64,000 bases of DNA from Vicinamibacterales bacterium (GTDB taxonomy: Bacteria > Acidobacteriota > Vicinamibacteria > Vicinamibacterales > UBA8438). The DNA is taken from assembly GCA_958296065.1 (NCBI GenBank), contig CATQHX010000018.1, positions 1-64,000 of the forward strand. Reading direction: 5' to 3'. Positions 53,019 to 61,416 of this stretch are shown in pieces (the stretch's first letter is position 1; every line of letters begins with the position of its first letter). The position numbers and the translations under genes are program-made. The notes below the pieces were generated by a model. That model saw nothing but the letters and a program-made list of their open reading frames with translations, was not told where the DNA came from and did no database searches.

Positions 53019-53820
53019 TCACAACGCCCGGTTCGCATCGACGTCGAAACCGGCTGTCTTGAGCTCCTTGACGAGTGCCAACTTCCACGCACCAGGATCG
53101 TCCAGCGGAATGTACACGACGCCCGAGTAGTCGGAGGGAATCTCCACCTTGCCCTTGGTCAGCGCGCAGACTCCTTCTCGACCGAGCTTGCCTATGAAGT
53201 AACCGAGTTCGAAGACCACGTTCTGCCTGGCTCGGTACTCGTGACGTTCTCCTTCCAGCGACCCGGTATCGTCAGGTGTCAGCAACGCAACGGTGAATCT
53301 CACATGTGCGTGTGCTTCAAATTTCTCAATGATTGTTCGTCCCTGATTCGGTTGCTCGGCCAACAACACCGCTTCGAGTCCCAATTGTTCGAGGAATCTC
53401 GCTACGGTTTGCTTGGCGCCGTCATCGCGACCGTGAACGAGAAACACCTCGTGGCTCTTCTGGGGCCTTGCTTCTTGGGTCGGAGTAGAAGCCGTGTGGT
53501 GGTCATCGCACGGCCAGTATTCGCTGACTTCGTCGATCATTGACTCCAGCACAGAAGCTGCAGACGCCAGGCCATTGACATAAGCTTCATGAGTCTCGTT
53601 TGCGGATGCGGGTGCGAACATCACATAATAGCTGACAGAAGTGAAGTCCTGAATGTGGCGGGTGTCGTCGCCGAAAGTGTTTGTGATGGCCACTTCGGTG
53701 TCTCTCGTCCACTTCTTGAATCTGGGCGAAGCAGCGTTTAGTTAGTGTCTTCAAATTCTGGATTTCGCCCATTGCTGCTTGGAGACGTTCAAGAGCCTTG
53801 ACCTTCGTTGGTTGCACCAT
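53019..53820 (-). pseudogene. TIR-like nucleotide-binding effector (CAP12/Pycsar TIR type), one frame break
   Basis: The first segment reads MVQPTKVKALERLQAAMGEI, then QNLKTL; after one extra base near 53742 the product continues as NAASPRFKKWTRDTEVAITN and TFGDDTRHIQDFTSVSYYVM. The C-terminal domain is TIR-like: HEVFLVHGRDDGAKQTVARF, LLAEQPNQGRTIIEKFE, RFTVALLTPDDTGS, then NVVFELGYFIGKLGREGVCA. This matches the predicted nucleotide-binding TIR family used as NAD-cleaving effectors in abortive anti-phage systems. Length after removing the extra base is 266 residues, normal for the family. No cyclase or other partner is adjacent. The break may be a sequencing error. Confidence 0.75.
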
Positions 53821-54024
53821 TCTCTACTCTCTTGGGGGGGGCGGCCACTTCGCCACGATGGAGAACTCACCGTGTGTTCATCGGCGTCGCTTGGAGTGTA
53901 ACCGGATCGTCATTGCGCGTCCTCGACTTCGGTCGGCTCCGTCCATCCGTGTGGTTGCGTACGATGAACACCGTAGTTCTTGCACCGTCCAGGAGAATCG
54001 TACACGCAGTGGTCGTGAGACAAG
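53821..54024. other. Gene-free interval
   Basis: Between the end of alanine dehydrogenase and the start of the TIR gene. It has lower GC than its surroundings, with a run of nine G near 53835, and I see no gene or hairpin in it. Presumably it contains the TIR gene promoter. Confidence 0.4.
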
Positions 54025-55134
54025 TCAAGTATCGGTGAGGGCCGCGCACGGCAGGCGATGCGCCGCGGCCACTGCCTGGTGCGTCACCTGCCCGTCGACG
54101 ACGTTGACGCCCTTCGCGAGGGCGGGATCTTGCGCCGCGGCGACGCGCCAGCCGCGGTCGGCGATCTCCAGCGCGTAGGCCATCGTGGCGTTGGTCAGGG
54201 CATAGGTCGACGTGTGTGGCACGGCGCCCGGCATGTTGGAGACGCAGTAGTGGACCACGCCCTCCTCGACGTAGCGCGGGTCGTGGTGGCTGGTGGGCCG
54301 GCTGGTCTCGGCGCAGCCGCCCTGGTCGACGGCGACGTCGACGAGCGCCGACCCCGGCTCCATCTGCGCCAGGTGGGCGCGCGTGACGAGGCGCGGCGTG
54401 CGGGCGCCGGGGATGAGTACCGAGCAGATGACCAGGTCGGTGGATGCCACCGCGCCCTCGATGTTCGCGGCGTTCGACATCAACGTCGTGACGTGGCCCT
54501 GGACGACGTCGCGCACGTAGGCGAGCCGCAGCGGGTTGATGTCGATGATGGTGACGTCCGCCCCGAACCCGACACCCACGACGCAGGCGTTGAGGCCGAC
54601 GACGCCGGCGCCGAGGATGGTCACCCGGCCCCGGCGCACGCCCGAAACCCCGGGCAGCAGCAGGCCCTTGCCGCCGGAGCGCATCTCCAGCGAGGTCGCA
54701 CCCGCCTGGATCGACAGGCGGCCCGCGACCTCCGACATGGGCACCAGCAGAGGCAGGGTTCCGTCGGTGAGCTGCACCGTCTCGTAGCCGATGCCGACGA
54801 TGCGGCGTTCGAGCAGCCTGGTGGTCAGGTCCCGCGACGCGGCCAGGTGCAGGTAGGTGAAGAGCACCTGGCCCGGCCGCATTCGTTCGAACTCCGGGTC
54901 GAGCGGCTCCTTGACCTTGAGGACGAGGTCGGCTTGCTCCCAGACCGCGTCCGGGCCGTCGAGGACGGCCGCGCCGGCCGCCCGATAGCTCTCGTCCGGA
55001 ATCGCGCTGCCGATCCCGGCTCCTGCTTCGATGACGACTTCGTGCCCGCGCGCGACGAACGCCGCGACACCCGAGGGCGTGATGGCGACGCGGTGCTCGT
55101 CCGCCTTGATCTCCGTGGGAATTCCGACGCGCAT
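54025..55134 (-). CDS. ald: Alanine dehydrogenase
   Basis: A 369-residue NAD-dependent enzyme interconverting L-alanine and pyruvate plus ammonia. It starts [20 protein letters not shown], the family hallmark. Further motifs are [20 protein letters not shown] with the substrate-binding Lys, [13 protein letters not shown] with the catalytic His, the Rossmann [14 protein letters not shown], and [20 protein letters not shown], then [20 protein letters not shown]. All expected blocks are present and the length is normal. It is intact although it stands in a region of decayed genes. Confidence 0.97.
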   Translation of the reverse strand: MRVGIPTEIKADEHRVAITPSGVAAFVARGHEVVIEAGAGIGSAIPDESYRAAGAAVLDGPDAVWEQADLVLKVKEPLDPEFERMRPGQVLFTYLHLAASRDLTTRLLERRIVGIGYETVQLTDGTLPLLVPMSEVAGRLSIQAGATSLEMRSGGKGLLLPGVSGVRRGRVTILGAGVVGLNACVVGVGFGADVTIIDINPLRLAYVRDVVQGHVTTLMSNAANIEGAVASTDLVICSVLIPGARTPRLVTRAHLAQMEPGSALVDVAVDQGGCAETSRPTSHHDPRYVEEGVVHYCVSNMPGAVPHTSTYALTNATMAYALEIADRGWRVAAAQDPALAKGVNVVDGQVTHQAVAAAHRLPCAALTDT

Positions 55135-55176
55135 ACCATGACGGTACCACGTCGCGGACCGTGGCCGCGTTGCGTG

Positions 55177-55380
55177 CTACGGCGCGAGCTCCTGGCCGGG
55201 CGGGGCGGCATATGGCGCATCCGCTTCGCTGGCGCGCACGCTGGCCCGCCGCCGGCGGCGGACGACGCGGGCGACGGCTTCCGTCCGTTCGTCTCGTGTC
55301 AGGCACAAGCGCACGCGACCCGCCGCCTTGCAGACGTCGCCGGGCGTGAGGCCGGCCAGCGTGACGCGCGCGGCGAGCAA
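55177..55380 (-). pseudogene. Remnant of a Uma2-like C-terminus
   Basis: A 67-residue frame whose product (LTPGDVCKAAGRVRLCLTRD, then VARVVRRRRRASVRASEADA) is closely similar to the C-terminal tail of the Uma2 protein at 52 kb (LTPSDVCEAVDGVRLGVTVE, then RRQRASVRVREE). The catalytic core is absent, so this is a fragment of a related gene. It lies seven bases downstream of an M28 peptidase remnant, also on the minus strand. Confidence 0.6.
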
Positions 55381-55386
55381 CGCCGG

Positions 55387-55770
55387 CTACGGCCGCAGTT
55401 CCTCGAGGTCCAGCGTGTTCGCCTGGTCGATGATCTTGGCGAACGCGCGGGCCACCGCCTCGATGCCGGCCGCCGGCACCAGCTCGGGGATGTCCCAGTC
55501 GGTGTGCTTGTGCTCCGGCGAGCGGATGAGCTGCACCGACGGAGCCTCCTTGTCGATGGCCATCATCTCGCCGGTGGCGCGCCCGTCCATGGCGCCGATC
55601 AGGGCGGCTCCGCCGTCCTCGGCCCGCTTGGTCGCGCCCTCCCACGAGGCCGAGTTGCCCATCTGGCCCGGCGCCAGGATGGTCTGGATGATCACCGCCT
55701 TGCCGGCGACGTCGCGGCCCACGAAGTCGGCCTCGGTGCCCAGCCCGACGTTTTCCTCCGTGCCCGTCGC
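55387..55770 (-). pseudogene. Remnant of an M28 family metallopeptidase
   Basis: The product contains the PA-type segment LGTEADFVGRDVAGKAVIIQ, APGQMGNSASWEGATKRAED, and then jumps directly to the family's C-terminal SVQLIRSPEHKHTDWDIPEL, VPAAGIEAVARAFAKIIDQA and NTLDLEELRP. The zinc-binding peptidase core that normally lies between these parts is missing, and the N terminus is also lost. It is therefore an internally deleted pseudogene. The assignment is from recall of acidobacterial M28 proteins. Confidence 0.6.
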
Positions 55771-55843
55771 CGTTGGGCGGTTCCGTGCCGTGCGTGCAGG
55801 CCTGTAACGCGCCGGCCGGCAAGCGGTGGCGTTCGCCGTTCGC

Positions 55844-57580
55844 TCACGCCGTGAAGAACGCGAGCACCGTCCAGCAGACCGCGGCCAGTCCGGCCGCGAT
55901 CGACGCCTGCGGAATCTGCGTCTTCACGTGGTCCATCAGGTCGCAGCCCGTGCAGACCGAGCTGAGCACCGTCGTGTCCGAGATCGGCGAGCACTGGTCG
56001 CCGTAGACGCTCCCGTCCATGACCGAGGCGAAGCAGAGGGTCATGAACAGCTCCGGGTGCGACAGCCCCTGCGCCCCGGCCACCGCCCATGCCAGCGGCA
56101 TCGCCAGGGGGAAGGCCACCGCGTAGGTGCCCCAGCTCGTGCCGGTGGAGAAGGCGATGACCATCGTCATCAGTTGCAGCATCACCGGGAGCAGGAAGTA
56201 AGGCAGGGCGTCGCCGAGCTGCTCCACCAGGAAGACGCCCCCGCCGGTCTGCGTGCTGACGTTGCCGATGGTGATGGCGAGCAGCAGGATGACCGAGCCG
56301 AGCACGACGCCCTTGATGCCGTCGTGGAAGCCGGAGATGAGGTCCTTGAGCGACATGCCCTTGCCCAGCGCCATGCCCGCAGCCAGCAGCAGCGCCGCCC
56401 CGAACGCCCACTGCACGTTCGGGGAGCCGTAGGCGACGAAGGTGCCGATGGCGATGGCGATCAGCACGCCGAGGGGCAGGAAGAACTCCAGGACGTGGGG
56501 CGTGTAGCCGGCCGGAACCTTGCTCGCCTGCAGCTCCTTCGTGCTCAGCGGGTCCGCCCCTTCCGCGTCGAGCCGTCCGGTGGTGCGGGCGCGCTCCATG
56601 GCCGCGCCGAGCCGCTTGCCCAGGAAGATCGGTTTCTCGATGCTCAGCAGGAACGTGCCCAGGACGGCGAAGATGGCGTAGAAGCAGAACGGCACGCTCT
56701 GGAAGAAGAAGGCGATGCGATCCGCCTCGGTGGCGAGGAAGCCGACCCCCGAGACGAAGATGAACGCCTGCACGTAGCCCGGCCAGGCGTTGAACGCGAG
56801 CTGCGAGGCGATCGGCGAGGCGGTCGAGTCGACGATGTAGGCCAGCTCTTCGTGGCTGACGCGCTGCTTGTCGGCGATCGGCTTGACGGTGGTGCCGACC
56901 ACCACGGTGCTTACGGTCCCGCCCTGGAAGAAGACGATGCCGAGCGACCAGGCCACGAGCTTCGCGCTCTTCGGGCCGCGCACGAACTTCGCGGTCATGA
57001 ACTCGGCGAACGCCTGCGCGGCTCCGGTCCGCGACCAGACGCCCATCAGGCCGCCGAGCAGCCAGAGGTAGAGCAGCAGGACCCCGGCCGAGTTCGTCGA
57101 TGCCAGTGACGGGATCATCACCTCGCCGGTGATGTCGTACTTGCCGAGCAGCAGTGCGCCCGAGACGATGCCGGCGGCGAGCGACGTGACCGGCTCGCGG
57201 GTGAGCCAGCAGAGCATGACCGCCACCGCGGCCGGCAGCAGCGACCACCAGCCCCAATGCGCGCGCGCCTCGAGCCGGTAGTAGGCGGTCTGCGTCTGCC
57301 CGTCGCCCAACTCCACCGCCGAGACGAACTCCTCGGTAACCGCCGGCGATTCGCCGGAGGCGGCGAGCGCCGCGGCATCGAGCTGCGCCTGCTCGATGGG
57401 AACCGCCTCGAAGTAGGCGGGGCTGCCCTCGGACAGGTAGTACAGCCGGCCGTCGTCGTCCGTCAGCACGTCCAGCGTGACCCGGTTGATGGACCACGTT
57501 GGAGGGACGCTGGCCCCGGCGATCCAGGAAACGAGAATCGCAAGGGCGAAGACGGTGAACTTCTGGATGCCGGTGGTCAT
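55844..57580 (-). CDS. NhaC-type Na+/H+ antiporter family protein
   Basis: A 578-residue inner-membrane protein with about twelve TMs. The N-terminal 130 residues include a periplasmic insertion between TM1 and TM2 (ending HWGWWSLLPAAVAVMLCWLT). The transport core has LLYLWLLGGLMGVWSRTGAA, FFQGGTVSTVVVGTTVKPIA, IVDSTASPIASQLAFNAWPG and, near the end, SVMDGSVYGDQCSPISDTTV with acidic residues typical of NhaC-like carriers. Likely exchange of Na+ or an amino-acid-like anion for protons; the exact substrate is uncertain. The beta-propeller gene follows upstream on the same strand with 27 bases between, so they may be co-transcribed. Confidence 0.9.
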   Translation of the reverse strand: MTTGIQKFTVFALAILVSWIAGASVPPTWSINRVTLDVLTDDDGRLYYLSEGSPAYFEAVPIEQAQLDAAALAASGESPAVTEEFVSAVELGDGQTQTAYYRLEARAHWGWWSLLPAAVAVMLCWLTREPVTSLAAGIVSGALLLGKYDITGEVMIPSLASTNSAGVLLLYLWLLGGLMGVWSRTGAAQAFAEFMTAKFVRGPKSAKLVAWSLGIVFFQGGTVSTVVVGTTVKPIADKQRVSHEELAYIVDSTASPIASQLAFNAWPGYVQAFIFVSGVGFLATEADRIAFFFQSVPFCFYAIFAVLGTFLLSIEKPIFLGKRLGAAMERARTTGRLDAEGADPLSTKELQASKVPAGYTPHVLEFFLPLGVLIAIAIGTFVAYGSPNVQWAFGAALLLAAGMALGKGMSLKDLISGFHDGIKGVVLGSVILLLAITIGNVSTQTGGGVFLVEQLGDALPYFLLPVMLQLMTMVIAFSTGTSWGTYAVAFPLAMPLAWAVAGAQGLSHPELFMTLCFASVMDGSVYGDQCSPISDTTVLSSVCTGCDLMDHVKTQIPQASIAAGLAAVCWTVLAFFTA

Positions 57581-57607
57581 GGCGTGCCTCGTGCCGGTCC
57601 GCGGGCG

Positions 57608-58624
57608 CTACGGCGCCGGGAAGCGTCCGATGCGCTCGCCGCCGCCGACCCCGCCGACCCAGATCTCGTCGCCGACCTGGATGCCGACGGTGCCCAGAAT
57701 GATGTGATCGTTCGAGGGATAGTGGACGATCTCCTCCTTCGCGAGGCTGTTGGAGATGATCTTCGCCACCCGTGACGTGACCCCGTCGCACGCGCCCTGG
57801 CCGAGACAGGCGAAGATGGAGTCGGGTCCGCTTCCCGCGTGGCCGGCCGCCAGCAGCGTGCCGTCGGGCGCCCAGTGGACGTTGTCGATGTGAAAGCCGA
57901 CATCGACCGAGTCGACCACCACCGGCGTCTGTCCGCGGGACAGGCGGATCAGAGACTGCGTGCCCCAGCCGCCGATGTAGAGCCAGCGGCCGTCGGGCGA
58001 CGCTTCGATGCCGTTAGGGCCCGCGGTTGCGCTGCCCGGTACCTCCGTCCACCCCGCACCCGGGCGCCACTCCCACAGCTCGCCGGTCGAGCGTTGGAAG
58101 TTGGTGGCGACGAAGGCGCCGTCCGGGAGCGCCGCGACCGAGTTCAGGCCGACGCCCGCGGGCGCCACCGCGCAGCCGACCCAGGCGGCGGCCGGCACTT
58201 CGCCGCGCGCGTCGATCTCGAAGACCTCCACCGACTCGCGGGCGCCGTGGCGCACCACGTACAGCGTGTGCACGCCGTCGTCACCGGGCCGCAGGCCGAG
58301 GCCGTGCGGCCGGAATCCGGTGGTGTCCGGACCGGGGCAGGCGCCGTACAGGGAGGTGTCGTGCCGCGGCGCCGAGGTCGCGAGGGGGAAGATCCGCCGC
58401 GATGTGTGGTCGCGGGCATCGGTTGCATACAAGTGGCCGTCGTCGGTCATGCTCGAGACGATGACCCAGGGAGAGTTCGGCACGGCGGCCAGATCCTCCG
58501 GATTCACCGGTCCGCAGACGAACTCGACATCACCGTCCGGATCGCACTGCGCCGCGCCGGCGGCCGGAATCGCCAGCAGGCCGGCGAGCGTCAACAAGGA
58601 CACCAACGACATGCGCCCCCTCAT
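57608..58624 (-). CDS. Secreted SMP-30/NHL-type beta-propeller protein
   Basis: A 338-residue protein with signal peptide (about 1-25). Propeller blades follow: VNPEDLAAVPNSPWVIVSSM, TGFRPHGLGLRPGDDGVHTL, GVGLNSVAALPDGAFVATNF, AGPNGIEASPDGRWLYIGGW and GFHIDNVHWAPDGTLLAAGH. The Asn/Asp-rich turns resemble SMP-30/gluconolactonase and strictosidine-synthase-like enzymes. Four Cys (in QCDP, FVCGP, ACPGP, WVGCA) may form disulfides. The start has AGGAGGAC before ATG. Possible lactonase or esterase; substrate unknown. Transcribed with the NhaC-type gene. Confidence 0.85.
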   Translation of the reverse strand: MRGRMSLVSLLTLAGLLAIPAAGAAQCDPDGDVEFVCGPVNPEDLAAVPNSPWVIVSSMTDDGHLYATDARDHTSRRIFPLATSAPRHDTSLYGACPGPDTTGFRPHGLGLRPGDDGVHTLYVVRHGARESVEVFEIDARGEVPAAAWVGCAVAPAGVGLNSVAALPDGAFVATNFQRSTGELWEWRPGAGWTEVPGSATAGPNGIEASPDGRWLYIGGWGTQSLIRLSRGQTPVVVDSVDVGFHIDNVHWAPDGTLLAAGHAGSGPDSIFACLGQGACDGVTSRVAKIISNSLAKEEIVHYPSNDHIILGTVGIQVGDEIWVGGVGGGERIGRFPAP

Positions 58625-58884
58625 GAGTCCTCCTCTCGCGGGCCGTGAACCCAAGCCCGCCGCGATTATGTCACGCGGTCGGAATAGCGTCTGCCCGCAG
58701 AAACAGGCAGACATGTGCTGCGGCCTCTCGCGCCGGAGGGATTGCGCCCGCGCCGCGGAAAGGCGATGATCGGCGGCAAGTGTCATTCCGGCGGAGTGAC
58801 GAACGGTTACGTGGCGGTCGCGGACTTGCCCCGAGCAGGTACCGTCGAGCCGCCGAACGCGCGAGAACGCCGAGGATGCAGACG

Positions 58885-61287
58885 ATGCGACAACTTCCCG
58901 CAAGGACGTTCGAAGGTTTCGGTGCCAGGTTCGGACATCGGGGGCCCGGTGCCAGGCTCGGACACCTGGCCCGGTTCGCCCTGATCGCGCTGGTGGCCGC
59001 TGCCGCCGGCTGCGCCGCCGGTGAATCGGGAGCGCCCGCCTCGCTCGACGAGCTCGCGCAGGGCGTGTTGGCCACCATCGACGGGGAGCTGGCGGTTCCC
59101 GGTCTGCGGGAGCCGGTCGAGGTGATCCGCGACGAGTGGGGCGTGCCGCACATCTACGCGCAGAACGACGACGACCTGTTCTTCGCGCAGGGCTACGTCA
59201 TGGCCCAGGATCGGCTGTGGCAGATGGAGATGTGGCGCCGCTGGCGCGAAGGGCGGTTGGCCGAGATCTTCGGGCCCGAGGCGCTCGACTACGACCGCCG
59301 CACGCGGCTGATGATGTTCCGCGGGCCGTGGGACGAGACCGAGTGGACCAGCTATCACCCCGACGCGCAGCGGCTGTTCACCGCGCACGCCAACGGGGTC
59401 AACGCCTTCGTCGAGCAGAACCGCGACAACCTGCCGGTGGAGTTCCAGCTCACCGGCGTCGAGCCGTTGCCATGGACGGCGGAGACGGCGTTGCTGCGCT
59501 GGGCGGCTCTCGGCGTGCCGAGCGTGCGGGGCCACGCCATCCACGAGATGCAGCTCGCCCTCGACGTCGCCCGCTACGGCGCGGAGGAAGCGAACCGGCG
59601 CTTCGCCCCGGACCCCTGGGACGACCTGGAGGTGCCGGAGGGCCTCGACGTCAGCATCATCACCGAAGAGATCCTCGATGCGATGCGCGCCGGGGACGGC
59701 GATCCATTCGTCACAGGACGTCTCCCGGCGCTGGAGATCGTCGAGCCGTACGCTGCGCTCGTGGGGGCGCCGGGGCTGCAGACGCGGCAGGTCTCGCCGC
59801 GGCCGATCGCCACCGAGGGAAGCAACAACTGGGTGCTGACCGGCGCGCGCTCGCCGAGCGGGGTGCCCATCCTCGCCAACGATCCGCACCGGCGCATCGA
59901 GATGCCCGCCCTGCGCTACTTCGTGCACCTGGTGGCTCCCGGCTGGAACGTGATCGGCGGCGGCGAGCCGCCCTTCGCCGGCGTCGACGCCGGCAGCAAC
60001 GAGCACATGGCGTGGGGCTTCACCTTTGCCGGCACGGACATGGTCGACGTCTACGTCGAGGAGCTGCATCCGGAGGACCCGAACCTGGTGCGCTGGCAGG
60101 ACGGCTGGGAGCCGCTGCGGGTCATCGAGGAGGAGATCCCGGTCAAGGGCCAGGAGTCCGAGCCGGTGGTGCTGAAGTTCAGCCGGCACGGGCCCGTCTT
60201 CTACGAGGATCTGGAGAACCGCGTCGCCTACGCGGTGCGCTCCGTCGTGCAGGAGCCGGGCACGGCCGCCTACAAGGGGAGCTTCCAGCTCGCGCAGGCG
60301 GAGAGCTGCGCCGATTTCTTCGAGCGCGCGATGCACTGGCTCGTGCCGACCCACAGCCTCGTCTGCGGCGACGCGGACGGCAACATCGCCCTGCAGGTGA
60401 CCGGGCTGACGCCCGACCGCGACGGCTGGAACGGGCGGCTGCCGGTGCCCGGCAACGGCGACTACGAGTGGCGCGGGTTCCGCACCGACCTGCCGCGGGA
60501 GTTCAACCCGGAGCGCGGCTACGTGGCGACCGCCAACAACAACGTCCACCCGCCCGGCTACGAGGGGCGGCCGGTCTTCTACCACACGTCGCGCGGCGTC
60601 GAGACGTCGCGGATCGCCCGTCTGCACCAGATCTTCGGCACCGGCGAGGTGCTCTCGGTGGACGACCACAAGCGGATCCAGCACGACGCCCGGCTGCTAG
60701 CGGCCGAGCGGGACATCCCGGCCTTCCAGGGCTGGACGTCGGATGACCCGGACGTGGAATGGGCGCGCGGTCTGATTGCCGAGTGGGACGCCACGGTTTC
60801 GCGGGAGAGCACCGCGGGCGCCCTGTACGTGCGCTGGAACGCCGAGGTCGACGATCCCGTGCGGGACCCGGATACGGCTGAGGCCGACCGCCGGGATCTG
60901 ATCGAAGCGGGACTGACCGCGGCGATCGGGCGACTCACCGAGGAGCTCGGCCCCGACCGGGCCGAGTGGCGGCACGGCCGGGTGCACGCCAGCGAGCTGC
61001 CGCACATGCTGGCGTCTGCGTTCGCCCTGCCGGCCGTGGAGCGTCCCGGCGGCTTCGGTTCCGTCAACGCCACCGGCGCCAACTTCCGGCGCATCATCGA
61101 TCTCGCGGACCCGGACCGCTCGGTGGCCAGCAACGCCCCCGGGCAGTCGGCCCAGCCCGGGAGCCCGTACTACGGCAACCTGGCCGAGAATCTGGGCAAC
61201 GGCGAGTACTTCCCGCTGCTGTACACGCGGGGGGCGGTGGAGGAGCGGGCCGCGCATCGGCTGACGCTGCAGCCGGCGGGCGAGTGA
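58885..61287 (+). CDS. Penicillin acylase family (Ntn-hydrolase) lipoprotein
   Basis: An 800-residue protein with N-terminal hydrophobic region and lipobox AAGC, so probably anchored in the envelope. The alpha chain (PVEVIRDEWGVPHIYAQNDD; FFAQGYVMAQDRLWQMEMWR) is followed by a spacer and then the autocatalytic site TEGSNNWVLTG, where Ser313 would become the N-terminal nucleophile of the beta chain. The beta chain has ILANDPHRRIEMPALRYFVH and the Asn of ATANNNVHPPGY. Family members cleave amide bonds of penicillins, acyl-homoserine lactones or lipopeptides. GAGG lies eight bases before the chosen ATG; another ATG is nine bases upstream. Confidence 0.93.
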   Translation: MRQLPARTFEGFGARFGHRGPGARLGHLARFALIALVAAAAGCAAGESGAPASLDELAQGVLATIDGELAVPGLREPVEVIRDEWGVPHIYAQNDDDLFFAQGYVMAQDRLWQMEMWRRWREGRLAEIFGPEALDYDRRTRLMMFRGPWDETEWTSYHPDAQRLFTAHANGVNAFVEQNRDNLPVEFQLTGVEPLPWTAETALLRWAALGVPSVRGHAIHEMQLALDVARYGAEEANRRFAPDPWDDLEVPEGLDVSIITEEILDAMRAGDGDPFVTGRLPALEIVEPYAALVGAPGLQTRQVSPRPIATEGSNNWVLTGARSPSGVPILANDPHRRIEMPALRYFVHLVAPGWNVIGGGEPPFAGVDAGSNEHMAWGFTFAGTDMVDVYVEELHPEDPNLVRWQDGWEPLRVIEEEIPVKGQESEPVVLKFSRHGPVFYEDLENRVAYAVRSVVQEPGTAAYKGSFQLAQAESCADFFERAMHWLVPTHSLVCGDADGNIALQVTGLTPDRDGWNGRLPVPGNGDYEWRGFRTDLPREFNPERGYVATANNNVHPPGYEGRPVFYHTSRGVETSRIARLHQIFGTGEVLSVDDHKRIQHDARLLAAERDIPAFQGWTSDDPDVEWARGLIAEWDATVSRESTAGALYVRWNAEVDDPVRDPDTAEADRRDLIEAGLTAAIGRLTEELGPDRAEWRHGRVHASELPHMLASAFALPAVERPGGFGSVNATGANFRRIIDLADPDRSVASNAPGQSAQPGSPYYGNLAENLGNGEYFPLLYTRGAVEERAAHRLTLQPAGE

Positions 61288-61416
61288 GCCGCCGCGCCAC
61301 GGCGCCCCATGCGAGCGATGCCGCCGCCGGGCGGCTCAGCCACACCGGCGCCGTTCGGCAGCACGGCAGATGACAGGTAGCCGCGGCTTTCCGCCTCCGG
61401 CGGGGAGGGCAGAGTC

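Noticed and set aside
55844..57791. Alternative 699-codon minus-strand frame overlapping the NhaC gene
   Set aside because: Arg/Gly/His-rich shadow in a different frame; the NhaC-type frame carries the transporter motifs.
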